Both the position numbers and the translations under genes were made by a program. A DNA stretch of 64,000 nt from Planctomycetaceae bacterium (GTDB taxonomy: Bacteria; Planctomycetota; Planctomycetia; Planctomycetales; Planctomycetaceae). This document shows positions 51,356-63,100 of this stretch, piece by piece; the stretch's first letter is position 1, and each line of letters starts with the position of its first letter. Below the pieces are notes generated by a model. It had not been told where the DNA came from. It ran no database searches and worked only from the letters and a program-made list of their open reading frames with translations. The stretch covers positions 1 to 64,000 of the forward strand of contig JAKFVC010000064.1 of NCBI GenBank assembly GCA_021732415.1. The letters run 5' to 3'.

Positions 51356-53533
51356 TCACTCGTCACTCGTCTGATTCCTCAAGCACGCCACTGCGATCCG
51401 GATTTCCTCGTAGGTCACCTCTTCGCTGAGATGGTCGAAGATCGGTTTCAGGCGCTCGACACCGACTTGGTGGGCGGCGTCGCGAATGCGGGCGAAGGTA
51501 CTGGATGCGACCCACGGGGTCGGATCGGTGATCCGTTCGGCCTCGAGGTATCCTTGCAGATACTGACCGACGGTCGCGGGTGCCCGGTTGAGTTGCGCGG
51601 CGACCTCGGCGAGGGATTCGCCTTGTCGGAATAGCTCGTAGGCGCGGTTTTGTGCGGCCGGGATACTTTTGGGTTCGGTGGACTCGACAGGCTTGGGTTT
51701 GATTATCGTCCCGGGTGCCAAGACGTCGCCTGGCAGGTTGTTGGTCGCGCAGTATTTGGCGATGCAGCCCACAAACTGTGCGCCATAGTCGGTGCTCTTT
51801 TTATCGCCGACCCCGTTCACTAAATGGAACGCAGGAATCGTCGTCGGTCGCAGGCGGGCCATGTCACGCAGCGAAGCATCACTGAAGACCATGAAGCTTT
51901 GCAAGTCACGCGCTTCGGCGATCTGCCGGCGCAGGCCACGCAATTCTTCGAAGAGCCCCCGGTCGACACCCTCCCAGGCGTTGGTTTCCGCACGGGAAAC
52001 TTTCTGCTTCTTCTTCTCGGCCGGGCGCAGCAGCTTGGGAGTGACTTCGCCTTTCAGAACGGCCCGCGCGGCGGCTGTCAGTTGCAGAACTTGATATTCC
52101 CCTTCGCGAGTGAGAAATCCCTGACCGATAAGCTGTTCAATCCAGCCGCGGATGTCCTTCTTGCCGTGATCTTCCAGCAGGCCGTAGGTGCTCAGCTTGT
52201 CGTGACCGTTTTCGAGTATCCGTTGTTCCTTCGAACCCAGCAGCACCTGGGCCGTGTAGTCAGCTCCAAACTTCTGTTGCAGTCGCACAACGCACGACAA
52301 GATCTTTTGTGAGATGATCAGTGCATCACCCACGAGGTCCAGTTCGTCGAGGCAGACGTCACAGGCTGAGCAACTTTCGCCGGGATATTCCTGGCCGAAG
52401 TATTCCACGAGATGACGATGCCGGCAGGCTGCGCCGCCACAGAATTCCTGCATCGAGCGTAGCGTGGCTTCGGCCGCAATGGCGGCTTCGCCTGTTAACT
52501 CGCTCTGCATCTTTCTCCAGAGCATGAAATCCTGCCCCGAATGGAGAATGACGCATTCGGCTTCCAGCCCGTCGCGGCCGGCGCGGCCACTTTCTTGCTG
52601 ATAAGCTTCCAATGACTTCGGCGCGCCGCAGTGGATGACGTAGCGCACGTTCGATTTATCAATGCCCATTCCGAAGGCCACCGTCGCGACGATGGTCTCG
52701 ATTTCGTCCTTCAGAAAAGCGTCCTGGTTGGCGCCGCGATCGTAGTCGGACAGACCGGCATGATAAGGGCGGCTATGGAAACCGAGCCGATTCAACGACG
52801 CCGAGAGTTCTTCGCAATCGGTGCGGCGGATGCAGTAGATGACGCCCGCTTCTCCCTTGTGCCGGTCGAGAATTTCGCGGACCTGCTTCAACTGGTCAGA
52901 CCGCGACTGAACGCGATAGACGAGGTTCGGGCGGTCAAACGAACCGACATGAAAGATGGGCCCGTCGAGATTGAGCTGGCGGGCAATGTCTTCGCGGACG
53001 GGTTCGGTGGCGGTGGCCGTGTAGGCATGGACGGCCACGCCGGGGAAATCCTCTTTGAGTTGGCCCAGCATGCGGTATTCGGGCCGAAAATCGTGACCCC
53101 AACTGCTGATGCAATGGGCTTCATCGATCGCGAAGAACGAGATTTGCTGTTGCTGCAGGAACTGCCGTGTTTGTTCGTTGCAGAGTCTCTCTGGTGCGAC
53201 ATAGAGGAGTTTCAGGTGGCCGCTACTCATGTCATCGGCGACGCGGCGGCGTTCGCCTGGCGTGAGACTGCTGTTGATGCAGGCGGCGGGGACTCCGCAT
53301 TCGGTCAGGGCATCGACCTGGTCCTTCATGAGCGAAATCAAGGGCGAAACGACAACCGCCAGGCCCGGCATTTGAACGGCGGGTGCCTGAAAGCAGAGCG
53401 ATTTGCCGCCCCCAGTGGGCAACACGACGACAGAATCGCGGCCCTCCAGGACAGCCGTCATGGCTTCCTGTTGCAGCGGGCGAAAATTGTCGTATCCCCA
53501 GTATTTTTGGAGAATTTTACGGAGCTGGTCCAC
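51356..53533 (-). CDS. recQ: ATP-dependent DNA helicase RecQ
   Basis: RecQ is a 3'-5' helicase acting in recombination and fork repair. The 725-residue protein has motif 0/I ([16 protein letters not shown] at 39-45), the DEAH box and aromatic loop [21 protein letters not shown], and motif [12 protein letters not shown]. The RQC zinc site is CxxRH...CSACDVC, followed by a winged helix, an HRDC domain ([17 protein letters not shown]) and a C-terminal helix-turn-helix ([19 protein letters not shown]). This is the long Bacteroides/planctomycete-like form with the extra HTH domain. It is divergent from the OsmC-family gene across a palindrome-rich spacer. Confidence 0.96.
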   Translation of the reverse strand: MDQLRKILQKYWGYDNFRPLQQEAMTAVLEGRDSVVVLPTGGGKSLCFQAPAVQMPGLAVVVSPLISLMKDQVDALTECGVPAACINSSLTPGERRRVADDMSSGHLKLLYVAPERLCNEQTRQFLQQQQISFFAIDEAHCISSWGHDFRPEYRMLGQLKEDFPGVAVHAYTATATEPVREDIARQLNLDGPIFHVGSFDRPNLVYRVQSRSDQLKQVREILDRHKGEAGVIYCIRRTDCEELSASLNRLGFHSRPYHAGLSDYDRGANQDAFLKDEIETIVATVAFGMGIDKSNVRYVIHCGAPKSLEAYQQESGRAGRDGLEAECVILHSGQDFMLWRKMQSELTGEAAIAAEATLRSMQEFCGGAACRHRHLVEYFGQEYPGESCSACDVCLDELDLVGDALIISQKILSCVVRLQQKFGADYTAQVLLGSKEQRILENGHDKLSTYGLLEDHGKKDIRGWIEQLIGQGFLTREGEYQVLQLTAAARAVLKGEVTPKLLRPAEKKKQKVSRAETNAWEGVDRGLFEELRGLRRQIAEARDLQSFMVFSDASLRDMARLRPTTIPAFHLVNGVGDKKSTDYGAQFVGCIAKYCATNNLPGDVLAPGTIIKPKPVESTEPKSIPAAQNRAYELFRQGESLAEVAAQLNRAPATVGQYLQGYLEAERITDPTPWVASSTFARIRDAAHQVGVERLKPIFDHLSEEVTYEEIRIAVACLRNQTSDE

Positions 53534-53651
53534 TCAGGAGCCTCGGAAGTTGGCGGGTGTTTTTCGATTGGATGGTCGACATGGATTTTATCCCCGTGGA
53601 GAGGCTCGCGACAACACTTGCCATTTGAATTGGGGATTTCGTGGCAGAAAC

Positions 53652-53671
53652 CGTAGGATACCTATCCTACG
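53652..53671. repeat. Short palindrome in the recQ-osmC divergent spacer
   Basis: CGTAGGATA (53652-53660) and TATCCTACG (53663-53671) form a perfect 9-bp inverted repeat with two bases between. It lies about 120 bp upstream of recQ and 110 bp upstream of the OsmC-family gene, so an operator role is possible. Confidence 0.6.
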
Positions 53672-53697
53672 ATATGTTTCATGCCCATTGATGCGTA

Positions 53698-53761
53698 GCC
53701 TGACTCTCCAGAGTCGGGCGCATCTTCATGAGCGAATTCGCCCGACTCTGGAGAGTCAGGC
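53698..53761. repeat. Perfect 23-bp inverted repeat upstream of the OsmC-family gene
   Basis: The arms 53698-53720 and 53739-53761 are perfectly complementary over 23 bases (GCCTGACTCTCCAGAGTCGG within the left arm) with an 18-base loop. Each arm is itself near-palindromic (GACTCTCCAGAGTC). It ends 21 bases before the OsmC-family start codon, so a transcript would carry a strong 5' hairpin near its ribosome binding site. Confidence 0.9.
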
Positions 53762-53782
53762 AACGGCAAAGGTTGACTCATC

Positions 53783-54292
53783 GTGAATGCTGCTGAATTA
53801 CGTGCTGTGCAGGCTCCGTTTAAGGAGCGTTATCGAAGCGATCCGGCCACGGCCTTAAAGACGCTGACGGCCGAGGGTCAGTTGGGTGTCGGGTCTCAGA
53901 CCTGCCGGTTGGAGATGCCGTGCGGCATGGTGTCTGCCGGTTTGCATCCTGCTGCGGGAGGCGACGGCAGCGGGGCTTGTTCGGCGGAGATCCTGCTGCA
54001 ATCTCTCGTCGCCTGTGCCGGGGTGACGCTGACGGCCGTCGCGACCGCGATGGAATTACCGGTGCAGGGCGGGACGATCACCGCGGAGGGGGATCTGGAT
54101 TTCCGTGGTACCCTGGGGGTGAGCAAAGAGGTTCCGGCGGGCTTCACGGCGATCCGGTTGCGGTTTCAATTGCAGTCGACGGCGACTCCTGAGCAACTGG
54201 CGACGCTGATTAAATTGACCGAACGGTATTGCGTCATCTTTCAGACGCTGCGGACTCCGCCGGCGATTACGACGGAGTTGAGTGTGGTGTAG
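53783..54292 (+). CDS. OsmC/Ohr family protein
   Basis: The 169-residue protein has the OsmC fold signature: a Cys in SLVACAGVTLTAVA, the strand/helix connection GDLDFRGTLGVSKEVPAGF, and a second Cys in LTERYCVIFQTLRTPP. In Ohr/OsmC enzymes the two Cys residues reduce organic hydroperoxides. ATG at 53783 is used; the region immediately upstream is a hairpin. It converges with ftsW, and the composite repeat at 54299 begins 7 bases after its stop. The oxidative-stress role is from the family; the specific substrate is not visible. Confidence 0.88.
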   Translation: MNAAELRAVQAPFKERYRSDPATALKTLTAEGQLGVGSQTCRLEMPCGMVSAGLHPAAGGDGSGACSAEILLQSLVACAGVTLTAVATAMELPVQGGTITAEGDLDFRGTLGVSKEVPAGFTAIRLRFQLQSTATPEQLATLIKLTERYCVIFQTLRTPPAITTELSVV

Positions 54293-54298
54293 CGAAAC

Positions 54299-54505
54299 CG
54301 TGGGACGGGTCTCCAGGCCCGTCCGTCCGGTTCTTCTGCTTTCTTCCTTCGTGACCTTTGTGGCCTTCTGTTTAAAAAAGAAATTAGAACAGAAGGCCAC
54401 AAAGGTCACGAAGGCTTAACAGTCCGATTACGCTAATTTGTTGCCGAAATCTAGACCTGTGGTCTCAAGGCGACTGGACGGACGGGCCTGGAGACCCGTC
54501 CCACG
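54299..54505. repeat. Nested inverted repeat, 'GGGACGGGTCTCC' family (copy 3)
   Basis: The outer arms 54299-54327 and 54477-54505 match the copies at 22167 and 26529. Nested inside is an unrelated, perfect 27-bp inverted repeat at 54346-54372 and 54388-54414 (left arm begins CCTTCGTGACCTTTGTGGCC). The right outer arm encodes the last ~10 residues of FtsW, whose stop lies inside the element. The inner repeat looks like a later insertion into the loop of the outer one. Confidence 0.92.
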
Positions 54506-55769
54506 ATGCGGTTGGTTCTTCCACGACCGCGGGTTTGGGCGCTTTTGGCGTGCGGCGGCGAGGTGGCTTTACCGGAGGAGCTGCCGGCGGTTCGGGTGCT
54601 GCTGGTGGGAGATTGATCGTTCGGCGGTTGATGACGAGCGAGCGACGTTCTGCGAAAATGGGTTCCGAGATCGGTCGGCGCGGGGCGCTGGACAGGCTGA
54701 CGATCACCCCCAGCGAAATCAGGCTGACTACCAGATTGCTGCCGCCGCAGCTGATCAGGGGATGCGAAATCCCTTTGGGTGGCACCAATGCTGTCACTAC
54801 GGCGATGTTCAAAGCCGCTTGGAATACGAGCTGCATTAACAACGTTGTGGCCACGGTGCGTTCGAAACTGCCTCGTTCCAGGGGCGATAACAGTCGCAGG
54901 CCGAAATGCAGCAGGCCCGCCCACAGGGCGACCACGCTGAGTGTTCCCAGCATCCCGAGTTCCTCGCCAATCACGGCGAAGACGAAGTCGGTATTGGCTT
55001 CGGGCAGGAAGCTGAGTTTCTGCCAGCCCTTTCCCAGGCCGACACCCCAGAATCCCCCTGCGCCCAACGTCGCCAGCGATTGCTGGATCTGATACGGAGC
55101 CTGGTTGAGATCGGTCCAGGTCGCGACGAAACCCGTGATTCTCTGCAACATGTAGGGTTTATTGATCACGATATAGACCACGGCCGGAATGGCAGCCGCC
55201 AGGCCTGCCAGAAAATTCCTCAGTGGCCAACCCGATAACCACAGCATGATCGCCGCACTGAAACAGAGGAATAGCGTCGTCCCCAGATCAGGTTCGAGCA
55301 ACACCAGTGGCACCATCAGCGCGGCAGGCAGGCAGAAGAGGACCGGGCCGAAGACCCAGCTTCTCAGGTAATGGCGATAGCGATCAAGCAGGGCACCCAG
55401 CAGGAGCGGCAGGGCAAGTTTGGCGAGTTCTGACGGTTGTAGCGAGATGGGTCCGAAGCGTAGCCAGCGCTGGGCCCCTTTGACTCGAGTTCCGATTCCC
55501 GGGACCAGCACAATGACCAACAGGGCGAGAGTCGCGACGAAAAGCCATGGAGCAAGGGCACGTAACGTGCGTGCGGGAGTCACCGCTGCGATGGCCGCCA
55601 CGGCTAAGCCCAAGGTGACGAACATCAAATGACGTGACAGGTGAATTTGTTCGAAGTTGGTGGGGCGCGAGGTGATGCTGGCGCTGTGGACCATCAGGAC
55701 CCCAAAGCCCAACAGCACGGCAGCCAGCGTGATAAACCAACGACGATCCTGTTCCACGGTGGATTCCAT
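54465..55769 (-). CDS. ftsW: SEDS-family peptidoglycan glycosyltransferase, FtsW type
   Basis: The protein spans the membrane about ten times and carries SEDS landmarks: QPSELAKLALPLLLGALLDR, the catalytic Asp region VLLEPDLGTTLFL, QQSLATLGAGGFWGVGLGKG, LPEANTDFVFAVIGEELG and the late SHPLISCGGSNLVVSLISLG. FtsW polymerises lipid II at the division site with a class B penicillin-binding protein; the EANTDF motif suits FtsW/SpoVE better than RodA. A Pro-rich cytoplasmic tail follows, and its end (WDGSPGPSVQSP) is read from the arm of the repeat at 54299-54505. The start ATG 55769 matches family length. No murein-ligase or fts cluster partner is next to it. Confidence 0.9.
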   Translation of the reverse strand: MESTVEQDRRWFITLAAVLLGFGVLMVHSASITSRPTNFEQIHLSRHLMFVTLGLAVAAIAAVTPARTLRALAPWLFVATLALLVIVLVPGIGTRVKGAQRWLRFGPISLQPSELAKLALPLLLGALLDRYRHYLRSWVFGPVLFCLPAALMVPLVLLEPDLGTTLFLCFSAAIMLWLSGWPLRNFLAGLAAAIPAVVYIVINKPYMLQRITGFVATWTDLNQAPYQIQQSLATLGAGGFWGVGLGKGWQKLSFLPEANTDFVFAVIGEELGMLGTLSVVALWAGLLHFGLRLLSPLERGSFERTVATTLLMQLVFQAALNIAVVTALVPPKGISHPLISCGGSNLVVSLISLGVIVSLSSAPRRPISEPIFAERRSLVINRRTINLPPAAPEPPAAPPVKPPRRRTPKAPKPAVVEEPTASWDGSPGPSVQSP

Positions 55770-55938
55770 TGAAGGAAGTACTGACAGACGGTCTGCCGAA
55801 CGTTGTTAGATCGGCGATCGGAATCGGGCGAATGCAGAAGGTCGTTGGTAGAGACTGAGATATCGCGTTGAAGTTCTTTAAGAAATCGTGTCGCAGCGGT
55901 CGCGCGGTCCATGTCGAGTCGCGCACGAGGGGATTTAT

Positions 55939-56019
55939 GCGAGCCAGGTGCTATAAAGTCCTGGACAATTCGAGATGCCGTCAAACACCCGGTCCGGTGC
56001 CTTACGGCACCCGGCTCAC
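55939..56019. repeat. Decayed inverted repeat, GAGCCGGGTGCCGT family
   Basis: The right arm GGTGCCTTACGGCACCCGGC... (55996-56019) is intact and equal to that at 1891-1915. The left arm (55939-55961, GCGAGCCAGGTGCTATAAAG) has several substitutions, so pairing is poor. The bases between (CTGGACAATTCG) also resemble the loop of the 1832-1915 copy, showing common descent of the whole element. Confidence 0.75.
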
Positions 56020-56829
56020 ATGATCGTTTGGTTTGCGGCGGTGATTTGATGACCCATGAGCTTTCGCCGATGAATGGCCATCGCACACCGCTACAGGAAC
56101 TTGAACGAATCACAGAACTCTGGCGGAGGTAATCGCCACCAACCGGTGCGGATTAGCCGGTCTACTTTTGAGGTGATATCCGCAAAGGCGGCAGCATCGT
56201 TTCGATTCTCAGAACTCGGGGATACCCACCCCCGAACTGCGCGGTACTTATCTTTGGGGGTTTGCATTCCTGCCGAATATGATTCCGACAAACCTCGTTA
56301 CGCAGGGGTGTTCCCACTTGCAGTCATTCCAACGCCAATTCACTTGGCAAGCTGAGGCGAATGCCTCGAAGAGTTGGGTTGATCTGAAAAATAGGGTTGT
56401 AGCGATTTTTTGGAATTGCGAACGGTCTTTCCGCTGGGCTATGTTGGCCGGTTGGCGGAATGGCCCACGCAGTTGCCGCAGTGATCCGTTAGGAATTGCA
56501 GTAATTGGAGTTCGGCCGAGCCTGAGATCCGTCCTCTTTCATCAATCAGTCAGCGATCACCAGTTTTTTCTGCTCCCCAATCCGATCTGGCAGGGGGGTT
56601 GGGAACGCTTCTCGGCTGTTTTACGTCCAAGCCGGGAACGGGATTGCGCAGTGATCGAATAGACAACGTGTCTAGCGTGGTTATTGTCGGACACAGTCAG
56701 TTGCAAAGACGGGCTGTCCGAGGTCGGTGCCAGGGTTGATTAGATATTGTATGTACTTGACAGCAAAAGTCTTAAGTCCAATTTTTGGCCGTTGAACAGC
56801 AGCGAAATCGCTGTCGATGGTCGATGTGT

Positions 56830-56901
56830 GTAGCGGAATCTCGTAAGAGTTCCGCCGAGTCTTGGAGACGCTCGGGCGGAACTCTTACGAGATGCCGCTA
56901 C
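56830..56901. repeat. Inverted repeat with 27-bp arms
   Basis: The arms 56830-56856 and 56875-56901 pair at 26 of 27 positions (left arm GTAGCGGAATCTCGTAAGAG...) around an 18-base loop. It lies about 240 bp upstream of the giant gene start. No other copy is seen here. Confidence 0.88.
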
Positions 56902-57010
56902 AGAGATTGACTCCAAAATTGCGGGTCGGACTTTCAAATGTCTGAGCAGTGTTCTGCAGTGCGTTTACGGTGAGTAGTTTGCAGTGAGTAAGTAGGTCGC
57001 TGACTTGGGG

Positions 57011-57112
57011 TGTTGAACTGGCCACAGGGATTTCTTCTCTGCGCCAGATCTTGCCATTCAGACTGCTCCGGTCTGAATGTCTCGCCCTGTTGGTGGCTTG
57101 GAATGTTCAACA
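57011..57112 (+). promoter_or_regulatory. Structured leader upstream of the giant metzincin gene
   Basis: A perfect 9-bp hairpin CATTCAGAC-TGCTCCG-GTCTGAATG occupies 57055-57079. It is enclosed by the complementary octamers TGTTGAAC (57011-57018) and GTTCAACA (57105-57112), the latter ending 27 bases before the ATG. In RNA this would fold into a long stem-loop just ahead of the ribosome binding site. A regulatory role is inference; no known riboswitch family is recognised. Confidence 0.45.
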
Positions 57113-57139
57113 TCTTCGAGAGAATCTGAGGTCGTCCCG

Positions 57140-60100
57140 ATGTTCATCAGACCGTGGCTGGAAGCTCTGAAGTCGCGCTGGATGCCTGGGAAACGCCGTA
57201 CACCCAAGCGGTTAATGAATGACAAACCGCTGCAATCCCAGGTGGAAACCCTCGAAGAAAAGATCGTGCTGTCGGCGTTCGACCTGGTCACGGTCATCCC
57301 GAATCAAGGGGTCTTTCTCGCGAACAACACGACGCTGAGCGAAGCGCCGCGCGAGTTGACTCTGCGGTTCAGCCCCGGCCAGACGATCGACACGACCACG
57401 CTGTCGGCGATCACGGTCACTCGCGCGGGCCTGGATGGCATCTTCGACGATCCGGCAACGCCTGCCATTGAGAGCTCGGACGACGTCTCGGTCGGCTTGG
57501 GCTACGTCGGTGCAGGGGACAATCCGAACGAAGTCATCGTTCGCTTTGCCTCCACGCTGCCCGACGATAAGTATCAGGTGCGGATCCAGGCCACGGGTGC
57601 CAATGCCCTTGGCGGGAATGTCGGCGACTCGCTGACACCTGATAATGGCAAGACCTATAAGTCATTCAATTACGAACTCGACCTGGGAGCACAGGTTGAG
57701 TCCGTCATCCCGCAGCCGGTCATTCGCGATCAGGTCTTTTCGACCACCCAGTTGAGCAATCTCACTGACGGCGATCTCGTGTTGATCAGCGCGGGGCCGT
57801 ATTCGTATCGGTTCGAGATCAATCTGCTGCCGGATGCCGTGACCAATGTTGGTAACATTCCGGTCAATATCGCGCCGGGGTCAACCGCCAGTCAGATTGC
57901 TGATGCCCTGGTGACGGCGATCAATACCAATGCTGGTACGCAGTTGACGGCCAGCGACAGCGCGAATGTGCTCACCGTCGCGGGAGCTTCTTACGAACCG
58001 GTTGTCAGCTTTAGCACGACAAAGTTTGCGGCATTCGCGAAGGCCAATTTGAATGTGGTGGGTAACGGGGCCGCGCTGGCGGACGGCGACGTGGTCCGTT
58101 TGACGCTGACCAATCCCGTCACATCGATCAATTCCGTCTTTACGTTTGAACTCAATAAGTCCCCCAGCAACAGTGTGGGTCTGGGTGCGATCCGGGTCGA
58201 TTTCGCCGCCGGTGACAGCCAGGCGACCATCGCCGGCAAGCTGGCCACAGCGATCAATTCGGTGAGCGCGAGTATCAATGCAATCGTCGTCGGAAACTCG
58301 ATTTTCGTGACTTCGGCACCTGCTCTGGGGACACCGGCGTTGTCCGTTACCACAGCGACCGCTGGTCTGCTGACGCAATCCGTAGGTGCCTTGTCGCAGA
58401 AGACCGACAAGGTCATTGTCTATTTCAACCAGGATCAGCTTAATAGTGCGATCGCTCAAGATCCGACCTACTACCGCTTGATCAATGTCGCCTCCGGTGC
58501 GGTGCTGCTGCCGCAGACGGTCACCTATCAATATAATCCTCAGAATGGCTTGAGCGCCGCGGTGTTGACGTTTGCGTCGTCACTGGCGAATTCCTCGTAC
58601 AATTTGAAGGTCGGCGTTTCGTCGGAACCGAACGGCACTTTGGTCAGTGTGGCCAATGCGGTCAAAGTCGGGACTGTATTTACTGGGCAGCCGTTTATCA
58701 CCAACGAATACCTGGGTGACGGCAGTGGAAACAGCTCGGATAACACCGACGTCGATATCTATCAATTCTCGACGGTTCTCGGCGGTACTTATACGTTGAC
58801 ACTCGACTCGAGCGCGACTCTGGATGGGGTCATCGAGTTTCTCAACTCCGGCGGAGGCGTCGTCCTCACGCAAAATGCCACTGGTACCGGTGGGACAGAA
58901 GTCATCAATACGGGTGCTCTGGGCGCGGATACGTTCTACGTCCGAGTCACCAGCAACGGCGGTACTGGTGGATACAAGCTGACGATTGCTTCCACGGAAG
59001 CGAGCAGCGCCAGTGACGATAACTCCAGCTTCTCGACAGCCACGAACCTGGGCAATCTCGGTAATGGCGGCGTGACTTTGACTTCGCAGATTGAAGCTCA
59101 GGGTGCGTTCGTGACGCTGCCGCCGCTGCCGGGTGGACCGGATGAACCGGGCCACCGCGATCTGCCGGGTGGTGCGTTCACTGGATTCTCGGCTCCGGAA
59201 GTGGGACACGGAATCGGCGGGGGTGAAACTCCTTATACGCCTGGTTCGATTCCCGAACTGACATATTCGTTCCCGTCAACTTATGGTCCGGGTTACACGA
59301 ACCAGATCACGCCCGAGCAAAAAGAAATCATTCGCCAGATCTTCCAGATCTATTCCTACTACACGGGAGTGCAGTTCCGTGAAGTTGCTGTGGGTGGCAA
59401 CGAACAGATCGTGGTGGGTGATATTCGTGTCAATGCGCCGAACTTGGACCCGGGTGCGGCCGGTGGTATTTCCGGTAGCCCGATTATCATTAACGCGATT
59501 TATTACGCGAACGACAACACTTATGGTGGTGGCTTTACGGGCACAGCCTTCCATGAAATCGGTCACAATCTGGGACTGGGGCACTCGTACGATGTGCCGA
59601 GCGTTCAGGGTGCGGGCGTCAGCGGCGAGAATGTCCTGCCGGGCGATAACGATCTGATCCACCTGCTCCGTCTCCTGCCGAACAACGCCAGCGACATCGA
59701 TCTGTACCAGTTCAACGTCACGCAGGCAGGAACTCTGTCTGCCCAGACGATCGCCCAGCGGTTGGCGGCGACCGATTTGCTGAATACGGAATTGACGCTG
59801 TACCGCCAGGAACCATCGGGTGCGAAGACGGTCATTGCCCGCAATGACGACTTCTACTCGAAGGATTCCGGGTTGGAAATTGCGCTGCAGCCAGGGACCT
59901 ACTTCATTGGTGTGACGAGTACCGGTAACGACAACTACGACCCGTCCATTTCCAACAGCGGCTTCGGCGGTACGTCCGACGGAACATATCAACTGCAGTT
60001 GGATTTCAAACCGGACACGCCCGTCACGAGCGGCTTGCGGGATACCACCGGACAGGTTCTGGATGGCGATCATGACGGTCAGACGGGTGGCGAATACAAC

Positions 60101-63100
60101 ACCTGGTTCACCGTCGCGAATACCATTTTCGTAGACAAAATGGCTCCGGCGGGCGGGACTGGAACGGTCGGTTCGCCTTATCAGACCATCAGCGCCGGTT
60201 TGGCGGCGGCCGCATCCGGCAGCATCGTGCGGATCGTCGGGAACGGTGGTGCGGACGGCAATGCCAGCACGGTCACGGACAACGTGCCGTATGCGATTGG
60301 GCGCGACTTTATTTCGAATAATCCTCTGGCAGATGGAAGCACCTTCCAGGTACCGCAGGGCGTGACTGTCATGATCGATGCGGGAGCGTTGATCAAGGTT
60401 CGTGGCCAGACGATCGACGTAGGTACGTCTTCGCAAGGCACCGACCGCAGCGGGGGTGCGTTGCAGGTGCTGGGGACTCCAGTCAATAACGTCACCTTTA
60501 CCTCGTGGCGCGATGATGCGAAGGGCAGTATTGATGACGGCACGAACGGCGCCGCCACGGGTGCGGACTGGGGCGGTATCGTGTTCCGTCAAGACTCCGA
60601 CGTCAATTCGGGGCTGTCGGGCGTCTTCTTGAATCAGGTGGATCATGCCACGCTGCAATATGGCGGCGGGCAAGTCGGTGTCGATGGCGGACCGCTGCGC
60701 GTGTACAACGTCATCGATCTCGAGACGTCACGCCCCACGATCGTCAACAACACGATCATGAACAACGCTGACGCGGCGATTTCCGCAAATCCCGACAGCT
60801 TCAAGGCCGACGACGGCCGCATCGGTCCGGACATTTACGGCAATACCGTCACTCAGAACTCGACCAACGGTTTGTTCATCCGGATTCAGACGGCCCTGGG
60901 TGCTGCCGCTGAGACGTTGAATGTGATCGCCCGGTTCGATGACACCGACATCACGCATGTCATCGCGCAGAACTTGATCATCAGCGGCGGGCCGGCTGCT
61001 GAACTGAGCAGTCCGTTGTCCGCCCGGTTGATGATCGATCCGGGAACGATTGTGAAGCTGTCGGGTGCCCGTATCGAAACAGGATTAGGAAGTTCCAACC
61101 TGATTGCTGAAGGAACTCCCGAGAATCCCATCCGCTTCACCAGCCAGCAAGACGACAAGTTTGGTGCGGGCGGAACGTTCGACTTGAAGAACGACGGGTT
61201 TGCCGCGAATGCTCAACCCACCCCCGGCAACTGGTCCGGTATCTTCCTCCAACCCACGTCGACTGCCAGCCTGGATAACGTCTCCATCACGTTTGCCGGT
61301 GGTACGTCGGAAATCGCCGGTGGTACCGACTTCTTCAATCCAATCGAGGATTGGCAGGCCAAGCTGCGCGTGTCGAACAGCACATTCGAGGACAATCTCG
61401 GTGGCCAGGCAGCGACAGGTCGCGGTGGTCGCGGAGGGAATGATGCCTCGGTGATCTACGTGCGTGGTGCGCAGCCGATCATCGTCGACAACGTCTTCCG
61501 CGACAATCTCGGCAACGTCATCAGCATCAACGCGAATTCGTTGCAAGCTGTGGTCATGCCCGACTATGGCCGCAGCACGGGCGCCATCGAACGCTATGCG
61601 TCGTTTGATGACAACTATGGCCCGCTGGTCCGATTGAACAAGTATGAGAATAACACGATCAACGGCATGAATATCCGTGCCGAAGAATTGACGATCGAAA
61701 GCGTGTGGGACGATACCGACATCGCCCACGTGCTCACCGGCACGATTACCTCGAATGAATTTCATACCTATGGCGGACTGCGGCTGCAAAGTAGCGCGAC
61801 CGGCAGCCTGGTGGTCAAACTGCAGGGTGCGGGTGCGGGGTTCTCTGCCACGGGTGATCCGCTGGAAATCGACGACCGCGTCGGTGGGACAGTGCAGATT
61901 GTGGGGCAGCCTGGGTTCCCGGTCATTCTGACTTCCTTGAAGGACGATACGGTCAGCACGGGCTTCCTGCCGAACGGCTTCCCACTGTTCGATACCAACA
62001 ATGACGGCGCGGCCACGACCGCTGCGCCTGGCGACTGGAACAGCATTAAGTTCGATCAATACAGCAACGATCGCAACGTGGCAGTCGTCAATGAAACCGA
62101 ATCGGCCCTGACCCAGGGGAATGACATCAATTCGACCGTGGGCAATCCGCAGTCGCTGGGCAACCTGGCCCCGAATGAGAACAGTGGCGATGAGAATCGA
62201 CGCCTGGGCTTTGAAGTGCATGGCTTCATCAGTCCCGATTCGCCGGGTGATGTCGACGTTTACAGCTTCACGGCGAATGCCGGGACCGAAGTCTGGATCG
62301 ATCTGGATCAGACCAGCTACGCCCTGGATTCGATGGTTGAGCTGGTGAATTCTGCCGGTGTCGTGCTGGCCAGGTCCTTGAATTCGCAATCCGAAGCGGC
62401 CGGGTTGACCTCCTTGAGCGGAACGCTGCTGAATACCGTTGATGGCGCTCCTGGTGGGCCGGGGAATAGTGATCTCAATACACTCACCAAGGATGCCACG
62501 CTGGGTGGGGACTTCTATACCAGCAATTTCATGGATGCCGGTTTCCGCGCGGTCTTGCCGGGTATCGCAGGATCGCTTAACACCTACTTCATCCGGGTGC
62601 GAAGCCAGCCAGTCGCCGGGCAGGAAGCGGCCGCAATTCCCGTTGGCGGTAACGGTCTGACCTCGGGCAAGTACGAGCTGCAGTTGCGCCTGCGTCAGCA
62701 GGACGAACAGCCTGGTTCGACAGTCCGGTATGCTGACATTCGCTACGCCACGAATGGTGTTGAGCTACAGGGTCTGCCAGCTCACTCAATCATTATGGGT
62801 GAATCCGCAGAACAAACTGGCAATAACAATTCGCCTGATGGCAGTCAGTATCTGGGACCCTTCCTGCAGACCGATCGTAATACGCTCAGCGTATCTGGCA
62901 GTCTAAGTTCCAGTACCGATGTGGATTTCTACCAGTTCACGGTGGATTACAGCCAGGTCCAGGTCATTGGCGGCGCCAGTGACGGTGGCAAGTTCTTCCC
63001 GACGATGTTCGACATCGACTGGGCCGATGGGCTGACGCGTCCCGATACGACGATCGCCGTGTACAATTCTCAGCGAACACTGATTTATATTGGTCGGGCC

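Larger units (their letters stand above)
55770..57010. other. Long spacer upstream of the giant metzincin gene
   Basis: Several short overlapping open frames exist on both strands here, none with convincing coding character or a recognisable motif. The spacer contains a decayed inverted repeat of the GAGCCGGGTGCCGT family (55939-56019) and a well-preserved one at 56830-56901. The remainder may be decayed sequence; I see no RNA gene. Confidence 0.5.

Noticed and set aside
56074-56662. Several 60-130-codon frames in the spacer before the giant metzincin gene
   Set aside because: They overlap one another on both strands, have no recognisable motif and no ribosome binding site.
59276-62389. Long minus-strand open frames (59276-60673, 61085-62389) inside the giant metzincin gene
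   Set aside because: They are shadows of the plus-strand coding sequence; their composition is atypical and no motif is visible.
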